Notes: generated from the sequence alone by a model not told the origin. Positions 16,803 through 25,475 are shown, counted from the first letter of the stretch. The stretch is DNA of 64,000 nt from Pleomorphomonas sp. NRK KF1 (GCF_023721755.1 NZ_JAMDLH010000002.1:62001-126000); one strand, 5' to 3'. Numbers and translations are program-made.

Positions 16803-17738
16803 ATGACGTGCCGGCGGCGGCTTGCCGCCGGCACGCTCCCGATCCGTGAAGCCAAGGCTCCGATCAAGCGCAGATTCCTCCAGCGACACGTGTCGCAGGT
16901 CGCCCTGTCGCCATCCCTGGCGCTGATCGCGATCTTCCTCTACGGCTTCATCGCCTACACGGCGGCGGTCTCGACGACCAACAGCAAGGCCTTCCCGCGC
17001 TTCGACACATTCGTCGGCCTCGAGCAATACTGGCGCCTGTTCCACACGCCACGCTGGCATGTCGCCTTCACCAATATGTTCCTGTTCGGCGGCCTGTTCC
17101 TGCTCGTCACCATCTCGCTCGGCCTCCTGATCGCCATCCTGATCGACCAGCGAATCCGCGCCGAAAGCTTCTTCCGGTCGATCGTCATGTATCCGATGGC
17201 GATGTCCTTCGTGGTGACCGGCATCATCTGGCAGTGGCTGCTGAACCCGACGCTCGGCATCGAGGTGATGATGCACCAGCTCGGCTTTGAAAGCTTCCGC
17301 CTCGATTGGCTGACCAATCCCGACACCGTCATCTGGGCGCTGGTGGTGGCCGCCTTCTGGCAGGGCTGCGGCCTCGTCATGGCGCTGTTCCTCGCCGGCC
17401 TGCGCGGCATCGACGAGGACATCTGGAAGGCGGCGGCGGTCGACGGCATCCCGGCCTGGCGGGTCTACGTCTTCATCGTCATCCCGATGCTGGCGCCGGT
17501 GTTTCTCACTGTCGTCGTGCTGTTGTCGCTGTCGATCGTTCGTGCCTTCGACCTCGTGGTGGCGCTGACCAATGGCGGCCCCGGCGTCTCGTCCGACCTG
17601 CCATCGGTGTTCATGTTCGACATGGCCTTCCGCCGCACCAACCTCGGCCTGTCGGCCGCCTCGGCGGTGGTCATGCTCGGCACGGTGCTGGCGATCCTGA
17701 TCCCCTATCTCTACGTCGAAACGAGGGAGCGCGCCTGA
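16803..17738 (+). CDS. ABC sugar importer, permease (MalF/UgpA type)
   Basis: A 311-residue inner-membrane permease with about six transmembrane helices and the binding-protein-dependent EAA loop that contacts the ATPase (ALFLAGLRGIDEDIWKAAAVDGIPAWRVYVFIVIPM, split near residues 195-230, with the key AAxxDG). It begins 12 bases after the binding-protein gene and overlaps the next permease by one base (TGATG). The N-terminus is uncertain: the ATG at 16803 has a poor ribosome site, and GTG 16890 would remove a basic lead of 29 residues. Pairs with the next gene to form the translocation pore. Confidence 0.9.
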   Translation: MTCRRRLAAGTLPIREAKAPIKRRFLQRHVSQVALSPSLALIAIFLYGFIAYTAAVSTTNSKAFPRFDTFVGLEQYWRLFHTPRWHVAFTNMFLFGGLFLLVTISLGLLIAILIDQRIRAESFFRSIVMYPMAMSFVVTGIIWQWLLNPTLGIEVMMHQLGFESFRLDWLTNPDTVIWALVVAAFWQGCGLVMALFLAGLRGIDEDIWKAAAVDGIPAWRVYVFIVIPMLAPVFLTVVVLLSLSIVRAFDLVVALTNGGPGVSSDLPSVFMFDMAFRRTNLGLSAASAVVMLGTVLAILIPYLYVETRERA

Positions 17739-18652
17739 TGTCGACCTCGACAGACGCAATGCCCCGGCCTGCGCGGTCCGGCTGGCTGACGCCCCGGCGG
17801 GCCAAGGCGATCCTGAAGCGGGTCGTGCTTTATCTGCTGCTTGCCATCGTTGCCTTCTTCTTCGCCGGGCCGCTCTACATCCTGCTCAGCACGTCGTTCA
17901 AGACGATGCCGGAGATCCAGGCTGGCGGGCTGATGTTCCTGCCGCACGAGCCGACGGCCCAGGCATGGGTCACCGCCTGGGGCGAAGCCTGCATCGGCAT
18001 CACCTGCGGCGGCCTCAAGGGCTATTTCGGCAACTCGATGATGATGGCCGTCCCCGCCGTGCTGATCTCGGTAATGATCGGCGCCATCAATGGCTATGCG
18101 CTGGCGAAATGGCCATTTCCCGGCGCCCGCTTCGTGTTCGCCGCGCTGGTTGCCGGCAACTTCGTGCCGTTCCAGGTGGTGCTGGCGCCGGTGTCAGTCA
18201 CGCTGCGCACGCTTGGCCTGTTCGGTTCGGTGGAGGGACTGATCCTGATCCACGTGATCTACGGCATCCCCATCACCACCATGCTGTTCCGCAACTTCTT
18301 CCTGTCGGTGCCCAACGACCTGATCAAGGCGGCGCGCATCGACGGCGCCGGCTTCTTCTGGATCTTCTTCCGCATCGTGCTGCCGCTGTCGCCGTCGGTG
18401 ATCGTGGTGGCGCTGATCCTGCAGTTCACCGGCATCTGGAACGACTTCCTGTTCGCCGTTTCCTTCTCCAATCCGTCGAGCGCGCCGATGACGGTCGCCC
18501 TCAACAATCTGGTCAACTCCAACTTCGGGGTGAAGGAATACAACGTCCACATGGCCGCGACGGTGATCGCCGCCGCCCCCACCCTCATCCTCTACATCCT
18601 GCTCGGTCGCTACTTCCTGCGTGGCATGACCGCCGGCGCCGTCAAGGGTTGA
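17738..18652 (+). CDS. ABC sugar importer, permease (MalG/UgpE type)
   Basis: A 304-residue second permease with six predicted transmembrane helices and the EAA loop (NDLIKAARIDGAGFFWIF, near residues 195-212) followed by FRIVLPLSPSV. The N-terminal helix is followed by the conserved STSFKT periplasmic segment. It starts at the ATG overlapping the previous stop (TGATG), so the two subunits are translationally coupled in equal amounts. A longer open frame upstream is the shadow of the first permease and was not used. Confidence 0.93.
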   Translation: MSTSTDAMPRPARSGWLTPRRAKAILKRVVLYLLLAIVAFFFAGPLYILLSTSFKTMPEIQAGGLMFLPHEPTAQAWVTAWGEACIGITCGGLKGYFGNSMMMAVPAVLISVMIGAINGYALAKWPFPGARFVFAALVAGNFVPFQVVLAPVSVTLRTLGLFGSVEGLILIHVIYGIPITTMLFRNFFLSVPNDLIKAARIDGAGFFWIFFRIVLPLSPSVIVVALILQFTGIWNDFLFAVSFSNPSSAPMTVALNNLVNSNFGVKEYNVHMAATVIAAAPTLILYILLGRYFLRGMTAGAVKG

Positions 18653-18657
18653 CCGTC

Positions 18658-19740
18658 ATGATCGACATCCGGATTTCCAACTGCAACAAGAACTACGGTT
18701 CGCTGAGGGTGCTGAAGGACATCAACCTCGAAATCGAGCGCGGCGAGTTCATCGTGCTCCTGGGACCCTCGGGCTGCGGCAAATCGACACTCCTGCACAT
18801 CGTCGCCGGCCTCGACCGGTTGAGCTCGGGCGCGATCGAGATCGGCGGCCGCGACGTTACCGACGTCGAGCCCAAGGATCGCGACATCGCCATGGTGTTC
18901 CAGTCCTACGCGCTCTACCCGACCATGAGCGTCCGCAGCAACATGGAGTTCGGCCTCAGGATGCGCGGCAAACCGATGGCCGAGATCCGGCCTCTGGTCG
19001 AGGACAAGGCACGCATGCTGCATATCGACCACCTGCTCGACAGGCGGCCGAGCCAGCTCTCGGGGGGCCAGCGCCAGCGCGTCGCCATCGGCCGGGCCCT
19101 GGTGCGCGACCCCAAGGTGTTCCTGTTCGACGAGCCGCTCTCCAACCTCGACGCCAAGCTGCGCGCCAGCATGCGCACCGAGATCAAGAAACTGCATCAA
19201 TCGCTCGGCACGACGGCGATCTACGTCACCCACGACCAGCTCGAGGCGATGACGCTCGCCACCCGCATGGTGGTGATGAAGGCCGGCGAGATTCAGCAGG
19301 TGGGCAAGCCCGAGGAGGTCTACCACCGGCCGGTCAACCTGTTCGTCGCCGACTTCCTCGGCAATCCCGGCATGAACTTCATGAAGGGGCGTCTTCGTCT
19401 GGAGGGTGGGCGCGTGTCGGCGGACGTCGGTGCCGCCACCATACCGCTCGACGGCTACGCCTTCGACACGTCTCCCACCGACGGACAGGCGGTGATGGTC
19501 GGCCTGCGCCCCGAATCCGTCCAGCCATCGACGGGCGGCGAGCCCTTCGCGCTGACGCTCAAGCCGACGCTGATCGAGCACACCGGCTCGGACAATCTCG
19601 TCGTGCTGGCCATGGGAAGCGAGGAGATCGTCGGCAAGTTCCCCTCCGACATGCTGCCGAAGCTCGGGGAACCTGTTGCCGTCGGGTTCGATCTTTCCCG
19701 TCTGTCGGTGTTCGACGCCCAGACCGAACGGCGCATTTAG
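18658..19740 (+). CDS. ABC sugar importer, ATP-binding protein (MsmX/UgpC/MalK type)
   Basis: A 360-residue ATPase that powers the importer. Nucleotide-binding motifs: Walker A GPSGCGKST near residues 38-46, Q-loop FQSYALYP near 81-88, signature LSGGQRQRVAIGRAL near 135-149, Walker B VFLFDEPLSNLDAKLR near 154-169 and the switch His in THDQ near 192. The remaining ~120 residues form the OB-like regulatory domain of the MalK group (MVGLRPESVQ), which binds sugars' entry signals or regulatory proteins. The ATG is 5 bases after the permease stop. This completes a full five-gene sugar locus with the beta-glucosidase. Confidence 0.95.
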   Translation: MIDIRISNCNKNYGSLRVLKDINLEIERGEFIVLLGPSGCGKSTLLHIVAGLDRLSSGAIEIGGRDVTDVEPKDRDIAMVFQSYALYPTMSVRSNMEFGLRMRGKPMAEIRPLVEDKARMLHIDHLLDRRPSQLSGGQRQRVAIGRALVRDPKVFLFDEPLSNLDAKLRASMRTEIKKLHQSLGTTAIYVTHDQLEAMTLATRMVVMKAGEIQQVGKPEEVYHRPVNLFVADFLGNPGMNFMKGRLRLEGGRVSADVGAATIPLDGYAFDTSPTDGQAVMVGLRPESVQPSTGGEPFALTLKPTLIEHTGSDNLVVLAMGSEEIVGKFPSDMLPKLGEPVAVGFDLSRLSVFDAQTERRI

Positions 19741-19761
19741 GAACCGCGCCGTTGTTCACAC

Positions 19762-19787
19762 CCCAGTCCGGGCGGTCCCGGTCTGGG
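19762..19787 (+). terminator. Hairpin after the ABC sugar operon
   Basis: An 11-bp stem with one T-T mismatch (CCCAGTCCGGG / CCCGGTCTGGG) and a 4-base loop begins 21 bases past the ATPase stop. It lacks a proper T-run but is well placed to end the operon before the Pho box. Confidence 0.5.
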
Positions 19788-19828
19788 CTCGCCGCTTTGT
19801 AACTCTTCTAGTCATTTCAAGAATTTTG

Positions 19829-19868
19829 CGTTCATGCAGCATTCACCCGGCTGTCATGTTTGCTTCAT
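19829..19868 (+). promoter_or_regulatory. Double Pho box of the alkaline phosphatase gene
   Basis: Four 7-mers spaced exactly 11 bp apart: CGTTCAT (19829), CATTCAC (19840), CTGTCAT (19851) and GCTTCAT (19862). This matches the PhoB site of alphaproteobacteria (CTGTCAT-N4-CTGTCAT) twice over, 60 bases upstream of the phosphatase ATG. PhoB activation under phosphate limitation is therefore very likely. Confidence 0.8.
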
Positions 19869-19930
19869 GCCCCCTGCCTACCAAGGAGCGCGCGTTCTCT
19901 TCCGCGCAATCCATTCTCAAGGGGCAAACC

Positions 19931-21676
19931 ATGCGCACTCTTCTTCTGGCGCTCGCCGCCAGCACGGCTCTCATCGGGACCGCTGGCGCGGCCACCGTCT
20001 ATCCGCTCGACCGGGCGACCATCCTCGCCGGCTCCCCCTTTGATTTCAAGGTGGAGTTCGACGGCACGGTGAAGGCCGAGGACGTCAAGATCGCCGTCAA
20101 CGGCGCCGACTACAAGGCGACGTTCGGCGGCGAAGTGGAGTTCATCGCCTCCGAGAAGGGCAAGGACGACGCCGACCTCGGCTCGGCCGTATTGCTGCGT
20201 GGCATGAAGATCGACAAGGCCGGCGCCTACACGGTCGAAGTCTCGGCCGGGGACCAGAAGAAGTCCGTCACCTGGAACGTTTACGCGACTCCCGAAGCCC
20301 CCAAGGCCAAGAACGTCATCTTCCTGCTCGGCGACGGCCTCTCCGTCGCGCACCGCACCGCCGCCCGCCTGATGTCCAAGGGCATGACCGAGGGCAAGGC
20401 CAACGGCCGCTTGGCCATGGACGACCTCGACCACATGGCCTTCATCGGCACGTCGTCGACGCACTCGATCGCCACCGACAGCGCCAATACCATGTCGGCC
20501 TACATGACCGGCCACAAGAGCCGGGTCAACGCTCTTGGCGTCTATGCCGACCGTACGCCGGCAACCATGGACGACCCGAAGGTCGAGACCATCGCCGAAG
20601 CTCTGCGCCGCACCACCAAGAAGTCGATCGGCGTCGTCACGACGTCCGAAATCGAAGACGCCACGCCGGCCGCCGTCGTCTCCCATACCCGCAAGCGCGA
20701 CGAGAAGGCCGCCATCGTCGGCATGTTCTATGACGTCAAGCCGGAGGTCGTGCTGGGCGGTGGTTCGGCCTACTTCCTGGCCAAGGAAGTACCGGGCTCC
20801 AAGCGCAAGGACGACAAGGACTACATCAAGCTGTTCCAGGAAGCCGGCTACACGCTCGCTACAGACAAGGACGAGCTGCAGAAGGCCGCCGGCTCGGACA
20901 GGATCCTCGGTCTGTTCCATACCGGCAACATGGACACTCAGCTCGACCGTGCGTTCCTCAAGAAGGGTACGGTCGGCAAGTTCCCGAACCAGCCGGGTCT
21001 GGTTGAAATGACCCAGGTCGCGCTGGACCAGTTGTCGAAGAATGAAGATGGTTTCTTCCTGATGGTCGAGGCGGCCTCGATCGACAAGATGAGCCATCCG
21101 ATGGACTGGGAGCGCGCGATTGTCGACACCATCGAGTTCGACAAGGCCATCGCGGTCGCCCGCAAGTTCCAGGAAAGCCATCCCGATACGTTGATCGTCG
21201 TCACCGGAGACCACACGCATGGCGTTTCGGTGATCGGCACCATCGACGACGACAAGCCGGGCACCGAAATGCGCGAAAAGGTCGGCACCTATGACGACGC
21301 CGGTTTCCCGAACTACGAAGACAAGGACGCCGACGGCTATCCCGATAGCGTAGACGTCTCGCGTCGTCTGGCGATCTTCGCCAACAACTACCCTGACCAT
21401 TACGAGACCTTCCGCCCGAAGCTGGATAATCCCTTCCAGCCGGCCGTGAAGAGCGAGTCCGGCGCCTATGTGGCCAACGAAGCCTACAAGGACGTTCCGG
21501 GCGCGGTGTTCGTACAGGGCAATCTGCCTAAGAATGCCGACACCGCCGTCCACGCGGTCGATGATGTCGTGCTGCAGGCCGCCGGCCCCGGTGCCGAAGG
21601 CTTCAAGGGCTACATGGAACAGAGCGACGTCTACAAGGTGTTGGCCGACACCCTGGCCATTGGCGCCAAGCAGTAA
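19931..21676 (+). CDS. Secreted alkaline phosphatase
   Basis: A 581-residue periplasmic enzyme that releases phosphate from organic esters. The signal peptide is MRTLLLALAASTALIGTAGA; next comes an extra beta-rich Ig-like domain (about residues 22-120), then the catalytic domain: GDGLSVAHR (metal), the nucleophile Ser in IATDSANTMSAYMTG, EAASIDKMSH and TGDHTHG (zinc ligands). A Pho box lies 60 bases upstream and a strong terminator follows. The family needs two zinc ions and one magnesium, which makes the neighbouring putative metal-handling genes interesting. The N-terminal domain and 'DKDADGYPDS', a calcium-loop-like acidic segment near residue 470, set it apart from E. coli PhoA. Confidence 0.92.
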   Translation: MRTLLLALAASTALIGTAGAATVYPLDRATILAGSPFDFKVEFDGTVKAEDVKIAVNGADYKATFGGEVEFIASEKGKDDADLGSAVLLRGMKIDKAGAYTVEVSAGDQKKSVTWNVYATPEAPKAKNVIFLLGDGLSVAHRTAARLMSKGMTEGKANGRLAMDDLDHMAFIGTSSTHSIATDSANTMSAYMTGHKSRVNALGVYADRTPATMDDPKVETIAEALRRTTKKSIGVVTTSEIEDATPAAVVSHTRKRDEKAAIVGMFYDVKPEVVLGGGSAYFLAKEVPGSKRKDDKDYIKLFQEAGYTLATDKDELQKAAGSDRILGLFHTGNMDTQLDRAFLKKGTVGKFPNQPGLVEMTQVALDQLSKNEDGFFLMVEAASIDKMSHPMDWERAIVDTIEFDKAIAVARKFQESHPDTLIVVTGDHTHGVSVIGTIDDDKPGTEMREKVGTYDDAGFPNYEDKDADGYPDSVDVSRRLAIFANNYPDHYETFRPKLDNPFQPAVKSESGAYVANEAYKDVPGAVFVQGNLPKNADTAVHAVDDVVLQAAGPGAEGFKGYMEQSDVYKVLADTLAIGAKQ

Positions 21677-21696
21677 TCTGCTCTGACCGAAGCAGG

Positions 21697-21734
21697 GCCG
21701 GGCGGGTCTCAACCCGCCCGGCTGCCTTTCTTTT
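21697..21734 (+). terminator. Rho-independent terminator after alkaline phosphatase
   Basis: A perfect 11-bp stem (GCCGGGCGGGT / ACCCGCCCGGC) with a 4-base loop is followed by CTTTCTTTT. It is the best intrinsic terminator in the window, and ends only 20 bases before the next start codon. Confidence 0.85.
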
Positions 21735-21754
21735 CCGATCCACTCGGGTTCGCC

Positions 21755-22198
21755 ATGGCCAATGTCCTCTCCCGCCGTGCGTTGCTCGCCGGAATTGCCA
21801 TCCTGCCCTTGGTGGGAACAGCCGACGCTGGCGACAGCCTGACCTTCGAGCAACTCTACGACAAGATCACGGTGCTCGGGCTGTCGTTCTCCGCCAAGGT
21901 CAAGGCGCTTGCCGGCAAGACGGTGTCGATCCGCGGCTTCATGGCACCGCCGCTGAAGGCCGAAGCGAAGTTCTTCGTACTGACCGAAATTCCGATGTCG
22001 ATCTGTCCGTTCTGCGATTCTGATTCCGACTGGCCGAGCAACATCGTCGTCGTCTACATCGACGAGAAGAGCACCTTCGTGCCGCCGTCGAAGCTGATCG
22101 AGGTGACCGGGACACTGGAGGTCGGTTCGTGGACCGACCCCGAGACCGGGTTCGTCAGCCAGCTACGCCTTGTCCATTCCTCCTTCGAGACGGTGTGA
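21755..22198 (+). CDS. Secreted OB-fold-like protein, DUF3299-like
   Basis: A 147-residue exported protein: a basic RR-containing N-terminus (MANVLSRRALLAGIAILPLVG) then cleavage after ADA. Twin arginines before a hydrophobic stretch allow Tat export. The mature part (FEQLYDKI...GKTVSIRGFMAPPLKAE then EIPMSICPFCDSDSDWPS and IVVVYI) has the layout of DUF3299: a 'GYMVPL'-like strand, a Cys-containing loop before an 'N-x-V-V-Y' strand, then VTGTLEVG. The CPFC pair could bind metal or form a disulfide. It is followed by 3 bases and then an ABC ATPase and FtsX-type permease; similar trios occur in zinc-regulated loci (zrg genes of Vibrio, from memory). Exact role unknown. Confidence 0.6.
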   Translation: MANVLSRRALLAGIAILPLVGTADAGDSLTFEQLYDKITVLGLSFSAKVKALAGKTVSIRGFMAPPLKAEAKFFVLTEIPMSICPFCDSDSDWPSNIVVVYIDEKSTFVPPSKLIEVTGTLEVGSWTDPETGFVSQLRLVHSSFETV

Positions 22199-22201
22199 GT
22201 C

Positions 22202-22888
22202 ATGCTGCCGCTTGCCCTTTCAGGTGTCTCTATCTCCTTTCCCGGCCTGGCTCAGCCGGTGCTTTCCATCGATGACCTGTCGGTGCCAGCGGGTGGCCGG
22301 CTCGCCGTCACCGGCGCGTCGGGTTCGGGCAAGAGCACCTTCGTCAATCTCGTCTCCGGTCTGGAACGACCCGACAGGGGGGCCATCCGTTGGAACGGAG
22401 CCGACATCACCACGCTGTCGGAAAGCCGCCGCGATCGCTGGCGGGCGGAGAACGTCGGCCTGGTCATGCAGGACTTCCATCTTTTCCCCGGGCTTGCCGC
22501 CATCGACAACGTACTGCTGCCCGCCCGCCTCGCCCGCGCCGCTACGGCGGAGGTGAAGTCGCGCGCCCACGAACTTCTCTCCCGCGTCGGCCTCGCGCGG
22601 CCCGAACAGTCGGTCGAGACCATGTCGCGCGGCGAAATGCAGCGCGTCGCCGTGGCACGCGCCCTTTTGCGCCGCCCCGGCGTGCTGATTGCCGACGAGC
22701 CGACCGCCAGCCTCGACGCCGAAGCAGGGGCCGAGGTCGGCCAGCTGCTTCTGGAACTCGCCAACCAGGAGGGCGCCACCTTGATCGTCGTCAGTCACGA
22801 CGAACGGCTGACCGAGCGACTCGATCGCCGTATCCGCCTTGCCGACGGCCATATCGTTGCAGACACCGCCATGAGGGCTTCGTCATGA
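22202..22888 (+). CDS. ABC transporter ATPase, LolD/MacB type
   Basis: A 228-residue stand-alone ATPase. Walker A is TGASGSGKST (about residues 37-46), the Q-loop MQDFHLFPG (about 90), the signature MSRGEMQRVAVARAL (about 141, with SRGEM instead of SGGQQ), Walker B GVLIADEPTASLD (about 162-174) and the switch His in VSHD. The group works with FtsX-like permeases as mechanotransmitters rather than importers. It overlaps the permease gene by 4 bp (ATGA) and follows the secreted protein by 3 bp, so the three form one translational unit. The altered signature residues should be compared across relatives. Confidence 0.88.
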   Translation: MLPLALSGVSISFPGLAQPVLSIDDLSVPAGGRLAVTGASGSGKSTFVNLVSGLERPDRGAIRWNGADITTLSESRRDRWRAENVGLVMQDFHLFPGLAAIDNVLLPARLARAATAEVKSRAHELLSRVGLARPEQSVETMSRGEMQRVAVARALLRRPGVLIADEPTASLDAEAGAEVGQLLLELANQEGATLIVVSHDERLTERLDRRIRLADGHIVADTAMRASS

Positions 22889-24201
22889 TCCGCTTCGTCT
22901 TCGCCGATCTCCGTCGCCTTTGGGCCGCCTCGCTGGTCATCGTGTTGCTGGTGGCGCTCGCCACCGCACTTGGCGTCGCCGTAACCTTGCAGGAACGGGC
23001 CTTGCGCCTCGGTTCGGCGCGCGCCGCCGACAAGTTCGACCTGATCGTCGGAGCGCCGGGCTCGGAGACGCAGCTTGTGCTCTCCTCGGTATTCCTTCAG
23101 CCGGCGGCGCTGCCCTTGATGTCCGGCGATGTGCTGACCAAGCTGATCGCCGACCCGCGCGTCGACTGGGCCGCGCCCATCGGCTTCGGCGACAACTTCA
23201 AGGGATATCCGATCGTTGGCACGACCACCGATCTCATCTCCGGTACAACGACCGGCTTTTCTGAAGGGCAGATGTTCGCCCGCGAAGGCGAAGCGGTGGT
23301 CGGATCGGGCGTTGACCTGCCGGTCGGCGCTGAAGTGAAGCCCATGCACGGCACGGCCGGCGAAGGTGGCGAAACGCACGCCGACAGCATCTACCATGTC
23401 GTCGGCAAGCTCCAGCCGACCGGAACGGCCTGGGACAGGGCCGTTCTCGTGCCCATCCAGGCCGTCTGGCATATCCATGGCCTTGGGGAAGACCACGACC
23501 ATGAGGAAGCCGGTCACGACGAGCATGCCGCCCGTCACGATGAAGACGCCGACCACGACCATGAGGCTGAAGCCCATCATGAGGGCGAGGCCGACGAGGA
23601 GCACCATCATCACGGCCACATCGACGCCGACGCGCCGCTCGACGAGGACTTCGACCACGAGGTCCCCGGTCTACCCGCCGTTCTGGTAAAGCCCAAGACC
23701 ATCGCCGACGCCTATGCGCTGCGGCAGGCCTACCGCACCGGCGAGGGCACGCGCGCGGTTTTCCCCGCCGAGGTGCTGACTGGGCTCTATGCGACACTCG
23801 GCGATGCCCGCGCGGTCCTGATGTACGTCGCCTATGGCGCGCAAACGCTGGTCGCAGCGGCGTTGATGCTGATTGCCGTCATCCATGTCGCCCAACGGCG
23901 CAAACAGATCGGGGCGCTTCGTGCCTTCGGCGCGCCGCGTCTTGCCGTGTTCGGCATCGTCTGGCTGGAGCTGCTGCTGCTCGTTGCGATCGGCGTCGGC
24001 GCAGGTTTCGGTTTGGGCTATGGCGCGGCGGAGTTTCTGGCCGGCCTGTTCACCGCTCAAAGCGGGGTTCGCATGCCGGTGGAGTTCACCACCGCCGATG
24101 CCGCGCTGGCCGCGACCCTCCTTGTCGTCGCAGCCCTGATGGCGGCCCTGCCCGCCGCTCTCGCCTATCGCCAGTCACCGGTGGAGGCGCTCAGGGGGTG
24201 A
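22885..24201 (+). CDS. FtsX-type ABC permease with a histidine-rich periplasmic loop
   Basis: A 438-residue inner-membrane protein with the MacB/FtsX layout: one N-terminal helix (SLVIVLLVALATALGVAVT), a large periplasmic domain, and three C-terminal helices ending PVEALRG. Inserted in the periplasmic part is a stretch (residues about 196-258) with 17 His among Asp and Glu, a typical metal-binding segment. It overlaps the ATPase gene by 4 bp. With the ATPase and secreted protein it probably moves or delivers a transition metal, most plausibly zinc, at the inner membrane. A DUF2796 protein, present in some similar loci, is absent here; the His loop may replace it. The permease ends convergently with a LysR gene. 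Confidence 0.85.
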   Translation: MIRFVFADLRRLWAASLVIVLLVALATALGVAVTLQERALRLGSARAADKFDLIVGAPGSETQLVLSSVFLQPAALPLMSGDVLTKLIADPRVDWAAPIGFGDNFKGYPIVGTTTDLISGTTTGFSEGQMFAREGEAVVGSGVDLPVGAEVKPMHGTAGEGGETHADSIYHVVGKLQPTGTAWDRAVLVPIQAVWHIHGLGEDHDHEEAGHDEHAARHDEDADHDHEAEAHHEGEADEEHHHHGHIDADAPLDEDFDHEVPGLPAVLVKPKTIADAYALRQAYRTGEGTRAVFPAEVLTGLYATLGDARAVLMYVAYGAQTLVAAALMLIAVIHVAQRRKQIGALRAFGAPRLAVFGIVWLELLLLVAIGVGAGFGLGYGAAEFLAGLFTAQSGVRMPVEFTTADAALAATLLVVAALMAALPAALAYRQSPVEALRG

Positions 24202-24222
24202 ACACGACAACCCCGCGTCTGG

Positions 24223-25137
24223 TCATCCGATCGGTTGCGCCGCCTCGGCGAAAATCCATTGGCGGAAGGCCGCCACGCCGGGATTGGCCAGAGCGGAGCG
24301 CGGATAGATCAGGCTGTAGTTGAACGGCGACGGCTGGGTTTCCACGAAGGCGCGGACCAGACTGCCAGACTGCAGATCGGCCTCAACGAGCGAGGTGCGC
24401 ACCAGCGCAAAGCCTTCTCCACGCCGGCAAGCGGCAAGCATGTCGGCAAAGGTCGGAAAAGGGATCGCCGCCGCCATTCGGTCGGCAAAATCCGGGGCGA
24501 CGGCTTCGACGTCCTGCTGCTCAAACCAGCGCCGCCAGTCGAGAGCCGTGTGCCGGACACCGTCGTAGGTCAGGCAAGGCGCTGCCAGAAAGGCTCGGCG
24601 CTCTGGAAGATGACCGAGCAGGGACGGCGCACAAACGGCGAACTCGTCGTCGGCGGTCAGAGGCTCGGCGACGAGGCCTGTGCCGCCCCCACCCAGCCGG
24701 ATGGCCAGATCGGCACGTCCTGCCGAGAGATCCGGCGCCTGATAGCCAACCGACAGCACCAGCTCGATATCCGGAAAGCGCTGGACGAAACCTGCCAAAC
24801 GCGGCGCCAGCCACTGGCTTGAAAACTCTGGCGTCACCGACAGTTCGACGCGACCACGACTGGCATCGGCGCGGGCGGTCCGCAGCGCTTCCTCAAGGTT
24901 GCGCAACGCCTCTGCCACCGATGGATAAAGCCGCGCGCCCCTGGTGGTCAGACGAGCGCCGCTCCGACCGCGCTCGAACAGCACACCACCGATCCAGCCC
25001 TCCAACTGGGAGATCTGGTGACTGACGGCCGTCTGCGTCGTCCCCAATCGCTCGGCCGCCCGGCCGAAGCCTCCCAGTTCGGCGATGCCACAAAAAGCCC
25101 TCAACGCGGCGATGGGAGGGAGCGGGCGGGTATCCAT
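24223..25137 (-). CDS. LysR-family transcriptional regulator (GcvA-like)
   Basis: A 304-residue regulator with an N-terminal helix-turn-helix (IAALRAFCGIAELGGFGRAAERL then TQTAVSHQISQLEGWIG, about residues 8-55) and a substrate-binding domain with the GcvA-group features RADLAIRLGGGG and DWRRWFEQQ. Its target is not evident: it faces a 500-bp spacer with a decayed sdaA tail and a secreted collar protein gene. It could be a left-over regulator of the region formerly next to that dehydratase, or control the collar gene. The start ATG gives the standard N-terminus. Confidence 0.87.
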   Translation of the reverse strand: MDTRPLPPIAALRAFCGIAELGGFGRAAERLGTTQTAVSHQISQLEGWIGGVLFERGRSGARLTTRGARLYPSVAEALRNLEEALRTARADASRGRVELSVTPEFSSQWLAPRLAGFVQRFPDIELVLSVGYQAPDLSAGRADLAIRLGGGGTGLVAEPLTADDEFAVCAPSLLGHLPERRAFLAAPCLTYDGVRHTALDWRRWFEQQDVEAVAPDFADRMAAAIPFPTFADMLAACRRGEGFALVRTSLVEADLQSGSLVRAFVETQPSPFNYSLIYPRSALANPGVAAFRQWIFAEAAQPIG

Positions 25138-25354
25138 GAAATTCTCTCATGTAACGGATGGAAACACTTCATTTCATCTCATTGAAGAAGCATGCCAAAT
25201 TCTTGAAGGGGAGAAAAGCCTCAAGGGAACCAGCATGTTGTTTCATGTCCTTTTCCGTTGGCGGGTGGCCCGCCCGCAGCGCACCCGAGCACACGACGAC
25301 GCCGCTGGACTCAGTGCTCATCTGCAACGGGACATCGGCCTTGAGAGCGACCGA

Positions 25355-25475
25355 CCGCGCTCGGCTTCCTCACACTTCGACTGCATGTCGAAGCCGATCT
25401 GGCGCATGGTTTGGAAGGCCGTATCGAGGCTTTCGGCGTGACCGCTGGGCCAGACCGCCAGTTTGCAACCGGCAG
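25355..25475 (-). pseudogene. Displaced 3' end of an L-serine dehydratase gene
   Basis: On the minus strand this fragment encodes a close match to the universal C-terminus of iron-sulfur L-serine dehydratases: SLDTAFQTMRQIGFDMQSK, compared with [19 protein letters not shown] in the intact sdaA at 29340-30746. At DNA level 48 of 57 bases agree between 25375-25431 and 29391-29447. The conserved KYKET that should follow is changed to KCEEA, so it is decayed. No dehydratase sequence is visible on its upstream side. It looks like the original gene end left behind by an insertion. Boundaries are approximate. Confidence 0.75.

Noticed and set aside
19865-21853. A 662-codon open frame antisense to alkaline phosphatase
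   Set aside because: Long antisense frames are expected in GC-rich coding DNA; the plus strand encodes a complete phosphatase with all motifs.
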